A DNA stretch of 64,000 nt from Moraxella osloensis (GTDB lineage Bacteria > Pseudomonadota > Gammaproteobacteria > Pseudomonadales > Moraxellaceae), in the NCBI RefSeq assembly GCF_001553955.1, contig NZ_CP014234.1, positions 558,001 to 622,000 on the forward strand, in the 5' to 3' direction. The notes beneath the pieces are model-generated. The model was not told where the DNA came from and did no database searches. It was given only the letters and a program-made list of their open reading frames with translations. The position numbers were made by a program, and so were the translations under genes. Position 1 is the first letter of the stretch, and each line of letters opens with the position of its first letter. Below, piece after piece: positions 55,758 through 64,000 of this stretch.

Positions 55758-57536
55758 TTAGAGGAGCACACCCTTTTTTACCCTTAACTGTAATTTGGTT
55801 TGTTCATTAAATAAATTTTTCTCAAGCTCATAGAGTAAATGTACTTTTGACACACTGCGATTGATGGCAGACAAAGCTATCGCGTCAAAGTCAGCATTAA
55901 ACCAAATCGCTTCGATAGTAAAAGGGACATCGGGATACGACAACCATAATTTTAAATGCCGCTCTTTTAACACCCGATAATCCTGCACCACAAACACCCC
56001 ATCGAATATCGGTGGCACAAAACCATGTCCCCAAATAGCCAACGTCTGCAAGCTATCTACAAAATCGACCGTGAATTCACCGGCTGTCAATTCGCCATCG
56101 CTATATAACGTCTCTGCAAATACCTCATCAGCCACCGCTGCAATTACCTCATCAAACGCTTTACAAAACGGCTCAAAGTTTTTTCGTTTGATTGTCAGAC
56201 CTGCTGCCATCGCATGCCCGCCGAAGTGGCTAATGAGTTCGGGGTAGGTTTGCGCGACTGATTCAATGGCATCACGGATATGAATGCCTTCAATGGAGCG
56301 TGCGGAGCCTTTGATAGCATCGTCATCTTCAATCAACGCCGTATCCGCAGGGGCAAACACGATAGCGGGCACATGGTAGCTTTCTTTTAGCCTGCCTGCG
56401 ACGATACCAATCACCCCTTGGTGCCACTCATCTTGATACAAAATAATACTGCGCTTGGGATGCGTTACTTGATTTACAGAATTCTGCTCAGATGGATTCT
56501 CAAGCGTCGTTAATACACTATCGGCTTGTTGCCGCATGCCCTGCTCGACTTGGCGGCGCTCTTGATTGAGTTTATCGAGCTGATGCGCAAGCCGCTGTGC
56601 CTCCCCCCAATCATCGGTCAGTAAGCAGTCAATGCCAATCCGCATACTATCCATACGACCTGCGGCGTTGATGCGTGGTCCTAAAATAAAACCAAAATCT
56701 TGAGCCGTGATATCGGCTGCCTGCCGACTCGCCTGCTCCAACAACGCCAAAATACCCACACAGCAACGACCTTGCTTGATGGCTTGGATACCTTGGTGCA
56801 CCAAGATGCGATTATTTTGGTCTAATACGCCCACATCCGCCACCGTGCCAAGTGCTACCAAATCAATATAGCGACTCACTTGGGTGGTGGATTTATTGGC
56901 TTGGCGTCTGACTTTGGCAAGATTGCCTAGCACATAAAATGCCACCCCAACCCCTACCAATGATTTACTAGCAAAAGCACAGCCCAGCTGATTGGGATTG
57001 ACCACGGCATCGGCGTTTGGTGCCGCCTGCGTTGTCAGGTGATGATCGGTAATAATCACCGTTAGCCCTTTGGCTTTGGCAAGCTCGACCCCAGCATGGC
57101 TGGAGATACCATTATCAACCGTGACAATCACATTAGGATCATAGGTTTCAATACCTAGCGCAACAATTTCTGGCGTCAGTCCATAACCGTACTTAAAACG
57201 ATCGGGCACCAAAAACTCAACCTGCGCGCCCATTTCACGGAGCACCCTTACCATCAGTGCCGTGCTGGTCGCGCCATCGCAGTCAAAATCACCCACAATC
57301 AGTATTTTTTGCTGCGTATCAATCGCCTTGTCAAGCAGCGCCACCGCCTTGGTAATGCCTGTCAACGAATTTGCAGGTAACATCTTATTGAAGGCGGTGT
57401 CTAAATTTGCCACATCTTGCACGCCTCGCCCAGCCAAAACGCGGGCTAATGTCATCGATGTCTGCGCCAAGGGCTGTAAATCGCGGGGAATCTCGTCAAT
57501 ATGGGTCGCACTAAAACGGGGAGTCACAGTCAACAT
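55758..57536 (-). CDS. recJ: Single-stranded-DNA exonuclease RecJ
   Basis: 5'-3' exonuclease of DNA recombination and mismatch repair. 592 residues. DHH-family motifs: VGDFDCDGATSTALMV (about residue 78), VTVDNGIS, ITDHHLTT (about 163-170), GVGVAFYVL; DHHA1 part with SARSIEGIHIRDAIE and SHFGGHAMAAGLTI (about 425-438). ATG 57536 is a normal start. It is monocistronic on the minus strand, separated by nearly 300 bp from the WYL gene. Confidence 0.96.
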   Translation of the reverse strand: MLTVTPRFSATHIDEIPRDLQPLAQTSMTLARVLAGRGVQDVANLDTAFNKMLPANSLTGITKAVALLDKAIDTQQKILIVGDFDCDGATSTALMVRVLREMGAQVEFLVPDRFKYGYGLTPEIVALGIETYDPNVIVTVDNGISSHAGVELAKAKGLTVIITDHHLTTQAAPNADAVVNPNQLGCAFASKSLVGVGVAFYVLGNLAKVRRQANKSTTQVSRYIDLVALGTVADVGVLDQNNRILVHQGIQAIKQGRCCVGILALLEQASRQAADITAQDFGFILGPRINAAGRMDSMRIGIDCLLTDDWGEAQRLAHQLDKLNQERRQVEQGMRQQADSVLTTLENPSEQNSVNQVTHPKRSIILYQDEWHQGVIGIVAGRLKESYHVPAIVFAPADTALIEDDDAIKGSARSIEGIHIRDAIESVAQTYPELISHFGGHAMAAGLTIKRKNFEPFCKAFDEVIAAVADEVFAETLYSDGELTAGEFTVDFVDSLQTLAIWGHGFVPPIFDGVFVVQDYRVLKERHLKLWLSYPDVPFTIEAIWFNADFDAIALSAINRSVSKVHLLYELEKNLFNEQTKLQLRVKKGVLL

Positions 57537-57905
57537 AAACTTATCATGGTTGTCAAATAAAGTAGAGAGAATAAACTAGCATAATGAGAGTGAATAGGCA
57601 AAATTACAACAGCGAAATTACACCAGCGAAACAGTAAAAACATCCCATCAGCTTTCATAGTAATTCGTGCGTTTTGCATATCGTAATAATGCCACTACAA
57701 ACCATTAGCATTTTTTTGCAAAAAGATGCTTATTCATACGTTTACACTCAGTTATAATCAAACCACAGAGTCATCACTTACCATTAATGAAACAGTATTA
57801 CTGATCATCAATGAATAATCATCTCTTGTTGCAAGTCTCTTGTTACAAGCGTTTTGCAATACTACCTTTATTATTGATAATTGAAATTTTTTAGAAGGAA
57901 AAATT
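57537..57905. other. Divergent region recJ / DUF697-like gene
   Basis: 369 bp, AT-rich, no gene. It holds both divergent promoters, but I could not pick reliable -35/-10 pairs. The 169-codon minus-strand frame at 57758-58267 is the antisense shadow of the DUF697-like gene. Confidence 0.45.
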
Positions 57906-58394
57906 ATGTCAGCAGAAAATTTGACCAAAACCATCGACCCAAAACTTGACTTAGAAAAAATCAAACGCGAATGCGAGGCGATGATTAAAAGCAAAGCAAA
58001 AATGTCTGCCGTAGCAGCGATTGTCCCTGTGCCGCTGCTAGACGTTGCGGTTGACGCAGGTCTGTTATCAAAATTGCTACCTGAAATCTCCGCTAAATTT
58101 GGTTTAATTGAACCCGCCCAAACAGCGGTAGACTTGAATAACGGTGCGCAAATCAACCAACTAAAAGATAAAGCGGTGGATTTGGCAGGCCTAGTGGTCA
58201 CGCGCAGTATTGCCAAAAAAACTTTCCAAGGTTTTGGTAGCCGTATTATCGCCAAGCAAGTCACCAAATTTGTACCATTTGGCGGTCAATTAGTGGCAGG
58301 GACCATCGGTTATTTGATGTTTAAAAAAATTGCTGAAAACCACATCAATGAGTGCTACCAAAAAGCTAAAAAATTACAGCAACAAACCAGCTAA
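57906..58394 (+). CDS. DUF697-like small membrane-associated protein
   Basis: 162 residues. A charged N-terminal helix (about 1-35) precedes SAVAAIVPVPLLDVAVDAGL (about 34-53) and a helical segment, LLPEISAKFGLIEP. A hydrophobic C-terminal section (VPFGGQLVAGTIGYLMFKKI, about 125-144) is typical of DUF697 domains, which are often fused to GTPases. Here it stands alone and has no nucleotide-binding motif. AAGGA lies 9 nt before ATG 57906. Its function is unknown; a membrane-binding partner of a GTPase such as the one at 19996 is possible but speculative. Confidence 0.6.
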   Translation: MSAENLTKTIDPKLDLEKIKRECEAMIKSKAKMSAVAAIVPVPLLDVAVDAGLLSKLLPEISAKFGLIEPAQTAVDLNNGAQINQLKDKAVDLAGLVVTRSIAKKTFQGFGSRIIAKQVTKFVPFGGQLVAGTIGYLMFKKIAENHINECYQKAKKLQQQTS

Positions 58395-58417
58395 TTGTTG
58401 ATACAAAGGCTTGTATT

Positions 58418-58448
58418 AAAACCCCTTTAATTGCTAAAGGGGTTTTTT
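58418..58448 (+). terminator. Intrinsic terminator of the DUF697-like gene
   Basis: AAAACCCCTTTAA and TAAAGGGGTTTTTT form a stem with a 4-nt loop, 24 bp after the stop codon. Confidence 0.88.
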
Positions 58449-58555
58449 ATTGAAAAATTCTCAGGCTTTGATGAGCAATGACCAAGCAAAAGTAATAGCT
58501 TATGTAACGATATTTTTCTACAATGTATCTTTAAACTATTTTTTTGGGTCAAGTT

Positions 58556-60520
58556 ATGCGTTATACCTGTCAGACATCACCACGTTTTATCAAGAAGCCA
58601 CTTTTTAATATCCATCCAATGACGCAAAGCGTTTTGGTAATTATTGGCATGTCCATGACTGGTGTTAGCGCTCATGCGGCGACTAGCGACGCTGCTACTA
58701 GCGAAGCTGAAACGACGTTGCCGAGCCTTACTTTTACCACCACGGCAACCAAAACGCCGACGCTTGTCAAGAATACCATCGCCCAAACCACCGTTATTGA
58801 TGAAGAACAATTACAACGTTATCGCGGTCAAAGCGTACTGGATGTGTTACGAGGTAAGGCGGGATTCTATATCAAGCAAAATGGTGGCGATGGCACATTA
58901 AGTAACTTTAGTATTCGTGGCTTATCTGCCAAAAATGTTGCCGTGTTGATTGATGGTATTCGTTATACATCTTTGAGTAATGGCTATGCAGAGCTTGCTT
59001 TATTACCCGCCGATCAAATTGACCGTATTGAAGTTCTATATGGCGCAAGTGGTTCTAGCTTGTATGGTGCTGATGCGACAGCCGGCGTGATTCAAATTTT
59101 TACCAAAGGTCAAAATGCCCAACAATCAAATATAGCCTTGACCTTGGGTGCAGGTTCAGAGGACAGTTATAAAGGTCAATTAACGGGTCAATATGTTAAT
59201 AATGGCACTACGATTAGTTTATCCACAGGTTATGATAAAACGAATGGGATTAATATCAGTAGTCCAAACAATTCATATGCCTCTTCGATTGATAGCGATA
59301 AGGATGGGTTTAATTCTAAAAATATCAGTTTTGTTGCTAAGCATCGCTACAGCGACAATATTGAAGTTGGCATAACAGGAATGAAAGCCAAATCAAATTC
59401 TGACCTTGATGGTGGCAATTATCACGATATCCATGCTGAACAAGAAAATGGCTCAGCTAATGGTTTTATCAATTATCAACAAGATAAATTTTCTGCCAGT
59501 CTTAAATACGGTGAAAGTATTGATGAATCAAAAAGTTATTTTTCAAGCACACCAAGCGAATTTAATACCAAACAAAAGCAAACCAATCTACAATTAGGCT
59601 ATCAACTGCCTGTAGGTCAGATTATTGGTGGCGCAGAATATCTCAAACAAAATTTTGATGGCGATGCTAGCTATACTAATCATGACAGAAATACTAAAAG
59701 TGGTTTTCTTGGCTATCAAGTTTCGCAACCCAAATATGATGCGCAAGCAAATATTCGATATGATAAGAACACCCAATATGGGAATAAGACAACCTATAAT
59801 TTAGGGGGTGCCTATCACGTATTACCTAATACTCGTGTCGGCGCTTCTTACGCTACTGGCTTTAGAATGCCTAGTTTCAATGATTTATATGGACACTCAG
59901 AAGGCTCCAGTTGGGATGGCGTCTATTATCCAGGCTATGTTGGGAATGAAAATCTAAAAGCTGAAACGAGCAAAAATTGGGAAGCGTTTATTGAGCACAG
60001 TAATGCCTACCAAACGACTCGCTTAACAGGTTTTCAATCAAAAATTGAAGATGGTATCATTCCTTTGACCTTAGCCTCAGGTGATAAAACTCGCACTAAT
60101 CGTGCAGAAACAAAGGTTAAAGGTGTTACTTTAGTATCAGATTGGACAGTGAATAATACCCTATTTGGTCTAAGCTATACCAACCAATCTGTTGAAGGTC
60201 GTAACGCAACTCAAGGCGAATATACAACAGATAATACGATTCCAAAAAACACGGGTTTGATATATTTAGGTTATAAACAACCAAAATTTGATATCCGCAG
60301 TGAACTTGAATATGTAGATGAGCGTCATGATGGTTATTATACCGATAAAGTACTAGACAGCTATACACTTCTAAACTTAACTGGTAATTATTACATCAAC
60401 CCATATTTGACTATCAGCAGCCGACTTAACAATCTCACAGATAAAGATTATGAGACCGTTTATGGCTACCGCCAAAAAGGCATTAATTCCTTCATCTCAC
60501 TAACCTACCAATGGTTCTAA
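58556..60520 (+). CDS. TonB-dependent outer-membrane receptor, BtuB-like
   Basis: 654 residues. A signal peptide (TQSVLVIIGMSMTGVSAHAA, about 22-41) leads to a plug domain with DEEQLQRYRGQSVLDVLRGK, then SNFSIRGLSAKNVAVLIDGI (about 121-140) and LYGADATAGVIQIFTKG. The beta barrel ends SFISLTYQWF with a terminal Phe, as in outer-membrane proteins. The barrel piece DSDKDGFNSKNISFVAKHRY and the size resemble vitamin B12 receptors (BtuB). The substrate is not proven; cobalamin or siderophore is plausible. No cobalamin riboswitch is visible in the 107 bp between the DUF697 terminator and the start. ATG 58556 is likely, though ATG 58619 would give a shorter signal peptide. Confidence 0.85.
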   Translation: MRYTCQTSPRFIKKPLFNIHPMTQSVLVIIGMSMTGVSAHAATSDAATSEAETTLPSLTFTTTATKTPTLVKNTIAQTTVIDEEQLQRYRGQSVLDVLRGKAGFYIKQNGGDGTLSNFSIRGLSAKNVAVLIDGIRYTSLSNGYAELALLPADQIDRIEVLYGASGSSLYGADATAGVIQIFTKGQNAQQSNIALTLGAGSEDSYKGQLTGQYVNNGTTISLSTGYDKTNGINISSPNNSYASSIDSDKDGFNSKNISFVAKHRYSDNIEVGITGMKAKSNSDLDGGNYHDIHAEQENGSANGFINYQQDKFSASLKYGESIDESKSYFSSTPSEFNTKQKQTNLQLGYQLPVGQIIGGAEYLKQNFDGDASYTNHDRNTKSGFLGYQVSQPKYDAQANIRYDKNTQYGNKTTYNLGGAYHVLPNTRVGASYATGFRMPSFNDLYGHSEGSSWDGVYYPGYVGNENLKAETSKNWEAFIEHSNAYQTTRLTGFQSKIEDGIIPLTLASGDKTRTNRAETKVKGVTLVSDWTVNNTLFGLSYTNQSVEGRNATQGEYTTDNTIPKNTGLIYLGYKQPKFDIRSELEYVDERHDGYYTDKVLDSYTLLNLTGNYYINPYLTISSRLNNLTDKDYETVYGYRQKGINSFISLTYQWF

Positions 60521-60542
60521 ATTTTTATATCTACAGTACATC

Positions 60543-60571
60543 AAAGGGCATAGATTTTATGCCCTTTTTTT
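60543..60571 (+). terminator. Intrinsic terminator of the TonB receptor gene
   Basis: AAAGGGCATA and TATGCCCTTTTTTT form a stem around a short loop, 23 bp after the stop. Confidence 0.88.
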
Positions 60572-60804
60572 ATACTTCTTTTTTTAGCAATTACGTTTTA
60601 ACTTTTGCACTATTTTGGTTCAAAATATATCATACTACAATCAACCCGTTGCTATAAATGAGTGATTTTTTAATATCAAATAACTGATTTGCTGCCCATT
60701 GTTCTATTATTTATCTACTATGACAATAATCCAAACATTCTCCAATAGTGTATTGGCATTTAAATTGCACTTTAACCATTGCTCAAATTTGTGGTAGTTA
60801 TCCA

Positions 60805-62061
60805 ATGACCCATCCTACTTTTTTACATAGTCTCGAACCCAACCAGAACCTGTTTGAGGACATGTTCAACAACCTACTAACGGGGTTAATTGTCGCCGAC
60901 AGCAGCTATGAGTGCGTCTATATCAACGCAACGGCTGAGCAGATTCTGTCAGTTAGTCAGCAGCATTTATTGCATAAAAATGTTATCGATATTTTAACCC
61001 CCGCAAACTATGAAAAATTACTAACGCAAGCATCAGAGCAATCGCATACCGATGATGACCCGATAACCCATAAAAAAACCAAAGTACAGGCCAAAGTGGC
61101 GCTGCAAAACCAATTTGAACATACCAAAAAAATGTACCAAGCCTTTATCCATCATGATTGCACCATTTTGGGGCTAAGCACCCAAGGGATTGGTGCACCA
61201 TTATTGGTCGATTATGGGGTTTCCCCATTAGAAACCGAGGTGGGGTTTTTCTATTTGATTGAAATTTGGGCAAAAGATCGCGAAAGTCGTATTCAACAAG
61301 AACAGTATCAAAATCACCAACATTTGATAACCCGTCAAATGATTCGCAGTATGGCGCACGAGGTCAAAAACCCTTTAGCCGGCATCCTGGGGGCAAGCCA
61401 ACTGCTTGAAAAGAATTTTAATCAAATTATGAAATCTGATGGGATTGTGCGCTATATTAATGACACCAAGGCGCGAAAGGTCGCCAATTATCTCAGTATC
61501 ATCATGGATGAGACCAGACGACTCAACAATTTGGTGACCCAATTGCTGGGCGCACCAAATTTGCCCAACTGGCAAGTAATCAACGTGCATGAGCCACTGC
61601 AGCATGTACTAACGTTGGCAGAGATACAAAACCCCAATATTAGTCTAGTCAGAGACTTTGATTTATCGTTGCCAGAAATCACCGCTGATAAAGACCAGCT
61701 GGTACAAGTATTTATGAATATCGTCAATAATGCGATACAAGCGCTCAATGAAAACGACATTGTGTCGCCTATCATCACGGTAAAAACCCGTATTCAGCAC
61801 CAACAAACCATTGGTGATATACGACATAAAAGCGTCTTGCGAGTCGATTTTATTGATAATGGCTTGGGCATTGATAGCGAGTTGTTACCGCAAATTTTTT
61901 ATCCTTTGGTCACAGGACGCGCCAATGGTACGGGGTTGGGACTGGCACTTGCTCATGACATTATTCAGCGCCATCAAGGGCAAATCAGTGTAACCTCTCA
62001 GCCAGGTGAAACCCTATTTACGATTTTTTTACCTTGGCAAATTCGGCAAATAACCAAATGA
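60805..62061 (+). CDS. glnL: Nitrogen-regulation sensor kinase NtrB
   Basis: 418 residues from ATG 60805. The PAS domain begins FNNLLTGLIVADSSYECVYI (about 21-40). The phosphoacceptor His is in MAHEVKNPLAGILGASQLL (about 190), and the ATP-binding domain has FMNIVNNAIQALNEND (N box), DFIDNGLGIDSELL (G1) and ANGTGLGLALAHDIIQRHQG (G2). NtrB phosphorylates NtrC when nitrogen is low, under PII control. The frame is open to 60748, but MTHPTFLHSLEPN looks like the proper start; the ribosome binding site is weak. ntrC follows 112 bp downstream. Confidence 0.95.
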   Translation: MTHPTFLHSLEPNQNLFEDMFNNLLTGLIVADSSYECVYINATAEQILSVSQQHLLHKNVIDILTPANYEKLLTQASEQSHTDDDPITHKKTKVQAKVALQNQFEHTKKMYQAFIHHDCTILGLSTQGIGAPLLVDYGVSPLETEVGFFYLIEIWAKDRESRIQQEQYQNHQHLITRQMIRSMAHEVKNPLAGILGASQLLEKNFNQIMKSDGIVRYINDTKARKVANYLSIIMDETRRLNNLVTQLLGAPNLPNWQVINVHEPLQHVLTLAEIQNPNISLVRDFDLSLPEITADKDQLVQVFMNIVNNAIQALNENDIVSPIITVKTRIQHQQTIGDIRHKSVLRVDFIDNGLGIDSELLPQIFYPLVTGRANGTGLGLALAHDIIQRHQGQISVTSQPGETLFTIFLPWQIRQITK

Positions 62062-62173
62062 TAGTTTAAGCGGGATACACCACAGCATCATGACTAAGCG
62101 GCTATGAATTTTTCAATCAATTTTTCAATCAATAATGTTTAAACCAATACAGTTTCCCATATAGGGTTTTTAT

Positions 62174-63952
62174 ATGACTTATCCCAATAATAAAACGCCA
62201 ATCACCGAGCCTATTGTTTGGGTCATCGATGACGACCAAGCGTTACGCATGATTTTGGAAGATACGCTGACAGATAGTGGATTTCAAGTGCAAACCTTTG
62301 GCAATGCGCAATCGGCGTGGCGGCTACTACAAGATAGTGGGCAAGACAGCCAAGCGAAGAGTGACAATAGTGCCGCCTTGCCAAGCGTCATCGTCACCGA
62401 TATTCGAATGCCGATGATGAACGGCTTGGACTTTAGCAGTAAAATCAAACAAGACTTTGCACAAATTCCTGTCATCATCATGACCGCGCATGCCGATGTG
62501 CAGTCCGCGGTAGATAGCTATCAATCAGGCGCGTTTGATTACTTACCCAAGCCGTTTGAGTTGGATGATGCCATTGCCATGGTGAAAAAAGCTTGCCTGC
62601 AAAGCCAGTCAAACCAAGCACAAAAGCGCAAAAAGCCTGAAAACCACAATGACTCTCTGATTCGTGATGCACGACAGCAGCCAACTGAACCCGTGACAGC
62701 CGAGCCAGAAAAAACCACCACTAACCCATCGGGCATCATCGGGCAATCGATTGCTATGCAAAAAGTATTTCGTGCGATTGGTCGCTTGTCGCATATGCCG
62801 ATGACAGTACTCATCACCGGCGAATCAGGGACGGGTAAAGAGCTGATTGCTAGTGCCTTACACGAACATTCGCCACGCAAATCCAAACCATTTATCGCGC
62901 TCAATATGGCGGCGATTCCGCATGATTTGATTGAAGCTGAACTATTTGGTCATGAAAAAGGCGCGTTTACGGGTGCGACTACCACACGCCAAGGGCGATT
63001 TGAGCAGGCACATGGCGGCACTTTATTTTTGGATGAAATCGGCGATATGCCTTTACCGACCCAGACGCGTTTGCTGCGCGTCTTGGCAAATGGTGAGTTT
63101 TACCGTGTCGGTGGTCTCAAACCCATTAAAGTCGATGTACGTATCATCGCAGCGACCCATCAAAACTTAGAAACCCTAGTCCAGCAAGGCAAGTTTCGTG
63201 AAGATTTGTTTTATCGGCTCAATGTCATTCGACTGGCGCTACCTTCCCTACGTGAGCGCCGCGAAGACATTCCGCTGTTAATCGATTTTTTTATGCAAAA
63301 TATCGCCAAAAGCATGCATACCCCCACCAAAACCATCACGCCGTCTGCGATGCATATTTTACAAAGCTATCCTTGGCAAGGTAACGTGCGTCAACTTGAA
63401 AATACTTGCCGCTGGCTCAGTGTGATGACAACAGGGCAAACCATTCAGCCCAGTGATTTGCCACCCGAGATTTTACAAGCGTTTGAATCGCAAGATAGCA
63501 CGCCTGTAACTGCGCGTGAGCCCAATACACATAAGACACATACCTATCAGCCCGACACTCAGTTTGAGGCACCTGCTAGCGAACATCCATCATCTTTACC
63601 AGCTCCGAGTAACACCCCCAGTGCTAGTTCCAATTTGAGTACCAATTCGAGTGAGCTGCCAACGCCTTTGTCCACTACGACGGTCATACCGACCTTGCAC
63701 GCACCACAAACTGTCGCAACCGCAGATTGGATCACCCCGCTGCAAGTTTGGGCACAACAAGCACTGGCTGAAGGACAGTATGACATATTGCAAACCGCTT
63801 ATCCGATGTTTGAGAAATGTTTGCTTGAAGTGGCACTCGCCCATACTGCTCAGCATAAAGGACAAGCGGCTGACCTACTCGGTTGGGGGCGCAATACCGT
63901 GACCCGAAAATACCAACAGTTGATTGAAGGCAGACCCGTTAAGCCATCATGA
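62174..63952 (+). CDS. glnG: Nitrogen-regulation response regulator NtrC with long linker
   Basis: 592 residues, a sigma-54-dependent activator. The receiver domain carries VIDDDQALRM (about 14-23) and the phospho-Asp in IVTDIRMPMMNG (about 74), with YLPKPFEL. The AAA+ domain has GESGTGKELIASALHEHSPR (Walker A, about 216), the sigma-54 contact GAFTGA (about 262) and FLDEIGDMPL (Walker B). The Fis-type helix-turn-helix is at the end (KGQAADLLGWGRNTVTRKYQ). Ordinary NtrC is about 470 residues. Two linkers are extended: about 140-190 between receiver and AAA+, and about 430-520, a disordered S/T/P-rich stretch before the DNA-binding domain. It pairs with ntrB. Confidence 0.95.
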   Translation: MTYPNNKTPITEPIVWVIDDDQALRMILEDTLTDSGFQVQTFGNAQSAWRLLQDSGQDSQAKSDNSAALPSVIVTDIRMPMMNGLDFSSKIKQDFAQIPVIIMTAHADVQSAVDSYQSGAFDYLPKPFELDDAIAMVKKACLQSQSNQAQKRKKPENHNDSLIRDARQQPTEPVTAEPEKTTTNPSGIIGQSIAMQKVFRAIGRLSHMPMTVLITGESGTGKELIASALHEHSPRKSKPFIALNMAAIPHDLIEAELFGHEKGAFTGATTTRQGRFEQAHGGTLFLDEIGDMPLPTQTRLLRVLANGEFYRVGGLKPIKVDVRIIAATHQNLETLVQQGKFREDLFYRLNVIRLALPSLRERREDIPLLIDFFMQNIAKSMHTPTKTITPSAMHILQSYPWQGNVRQLENTCRWLSVMTTGQTIQPSDLPPEILQAFESQDSTPVTAREPNTHKTHTYQPDTQFEAPASEHPSSLPAPSNTPSASSNLSTNSSELPTPLSTTTVIPTLHAPQTVATADWITPLQVWAQQALAEGQYDILQTAYPMFEKCLLEVALAHTAQHKGQAADLLGWGRNTVTRKYQQLIEGRPVKPS

Positions 63953-64000
63953 TTGAGACAAGGTCAACTCACCCAGCACTGGTTATCATAAAAAATGGCT
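63953..64000. other. Window end behind ntrC
   Basis: 48 bp after the ntrC stop codon. I see no complete feature; the sequence ends within an intergenic region. Confidence 0.5.

Noticed and set aside
58395..58555. Cobalamin riboswitch before the BtuB-like receptor
   Set aside because: Only about 107 bp lie between the upstream terminator and the start, too short for the roughly 200-nt element, and the B12-box sequence is not there.

Overview
The window is a 64 kb piece of a gammaproteobacterial chromosome, most likely from the Moraxellaceae (Moraxella/Psychrobacter-like). That placement is an inference. It rests on moderate GC, a monomeric NADP-isocitrate dehydrogenase, a CsrA with a long extra tail, a DUF6231-type protein, and the alaS-lysC-csrA order also found in pseudomonads. 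Almost everything is core chromosome. I saw no prophage, CRISPR array, integron or tRNA gene.

Layout. 1-3730: end of the 2-methylcitrate (propionate) operon, prpC and acnD, with a hairpin terminator between them. 3745-6780: the one clearly accessory stretch. An IS630-family element has split the terminator behind acnD, and a very AT-rich DUF262/HNH-type nuclease gene lies beyond it. 6782-14375: housekeeping genes serS, a small membrane protein, dps, nrdB with its ferredoxin yfaE, rpoD and a YbeD-type protein. 14498-21558: a large uncharacterised lipoprotein, divergent from a tight four-gene operon (DUF815-type AAA+ ATPase, DUF2868-type membrane protein, an unrecognised protein, DUF3482-type GTPase). 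I think this operon is the best candidate for an undescribed system. 21724-29351: VIT-type transporter, AGCS amino-acid symporter, MFS exporter, esterase and a DEAD-box helicase with a long RG-rich tail. 29880-29983: the 4.5S SRP RNA on the minus strand.

30279-43158: SIMPL protein, pal, DUF6231-type protein, ilvD, alaS, yghU, lysC, csrA, a HopJ-family protein, tadA-ung and a MaoC hydratase. 43695-45983: nrdA, 32 kb away from nrdB; NrdR-box-like palindromes lie in front of both. 46277-52871: a 40-residue small ORF, a small lipoprotein, an MscS channel, a HIT protein overlapping a class III adenylate cyclase, and icd. 53264-57536: a TerD-like protein behind a WYL regulator, then recJ. 57906-63952: a DUF697-like protein, a BtuB-like TonB receptor and the nitrogen two-component pair ntrB-ntrC.

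A recurring feature is short tandem repeats of 6-19 bp in gene-flanking DNA (17060, 41219, 48471, 53111, 55485) and inside two genes (csrA, the helicase). Intrinsic terminators of the A-tract/GC-stem/T-tract type are frequent and often sit between convergent genes.
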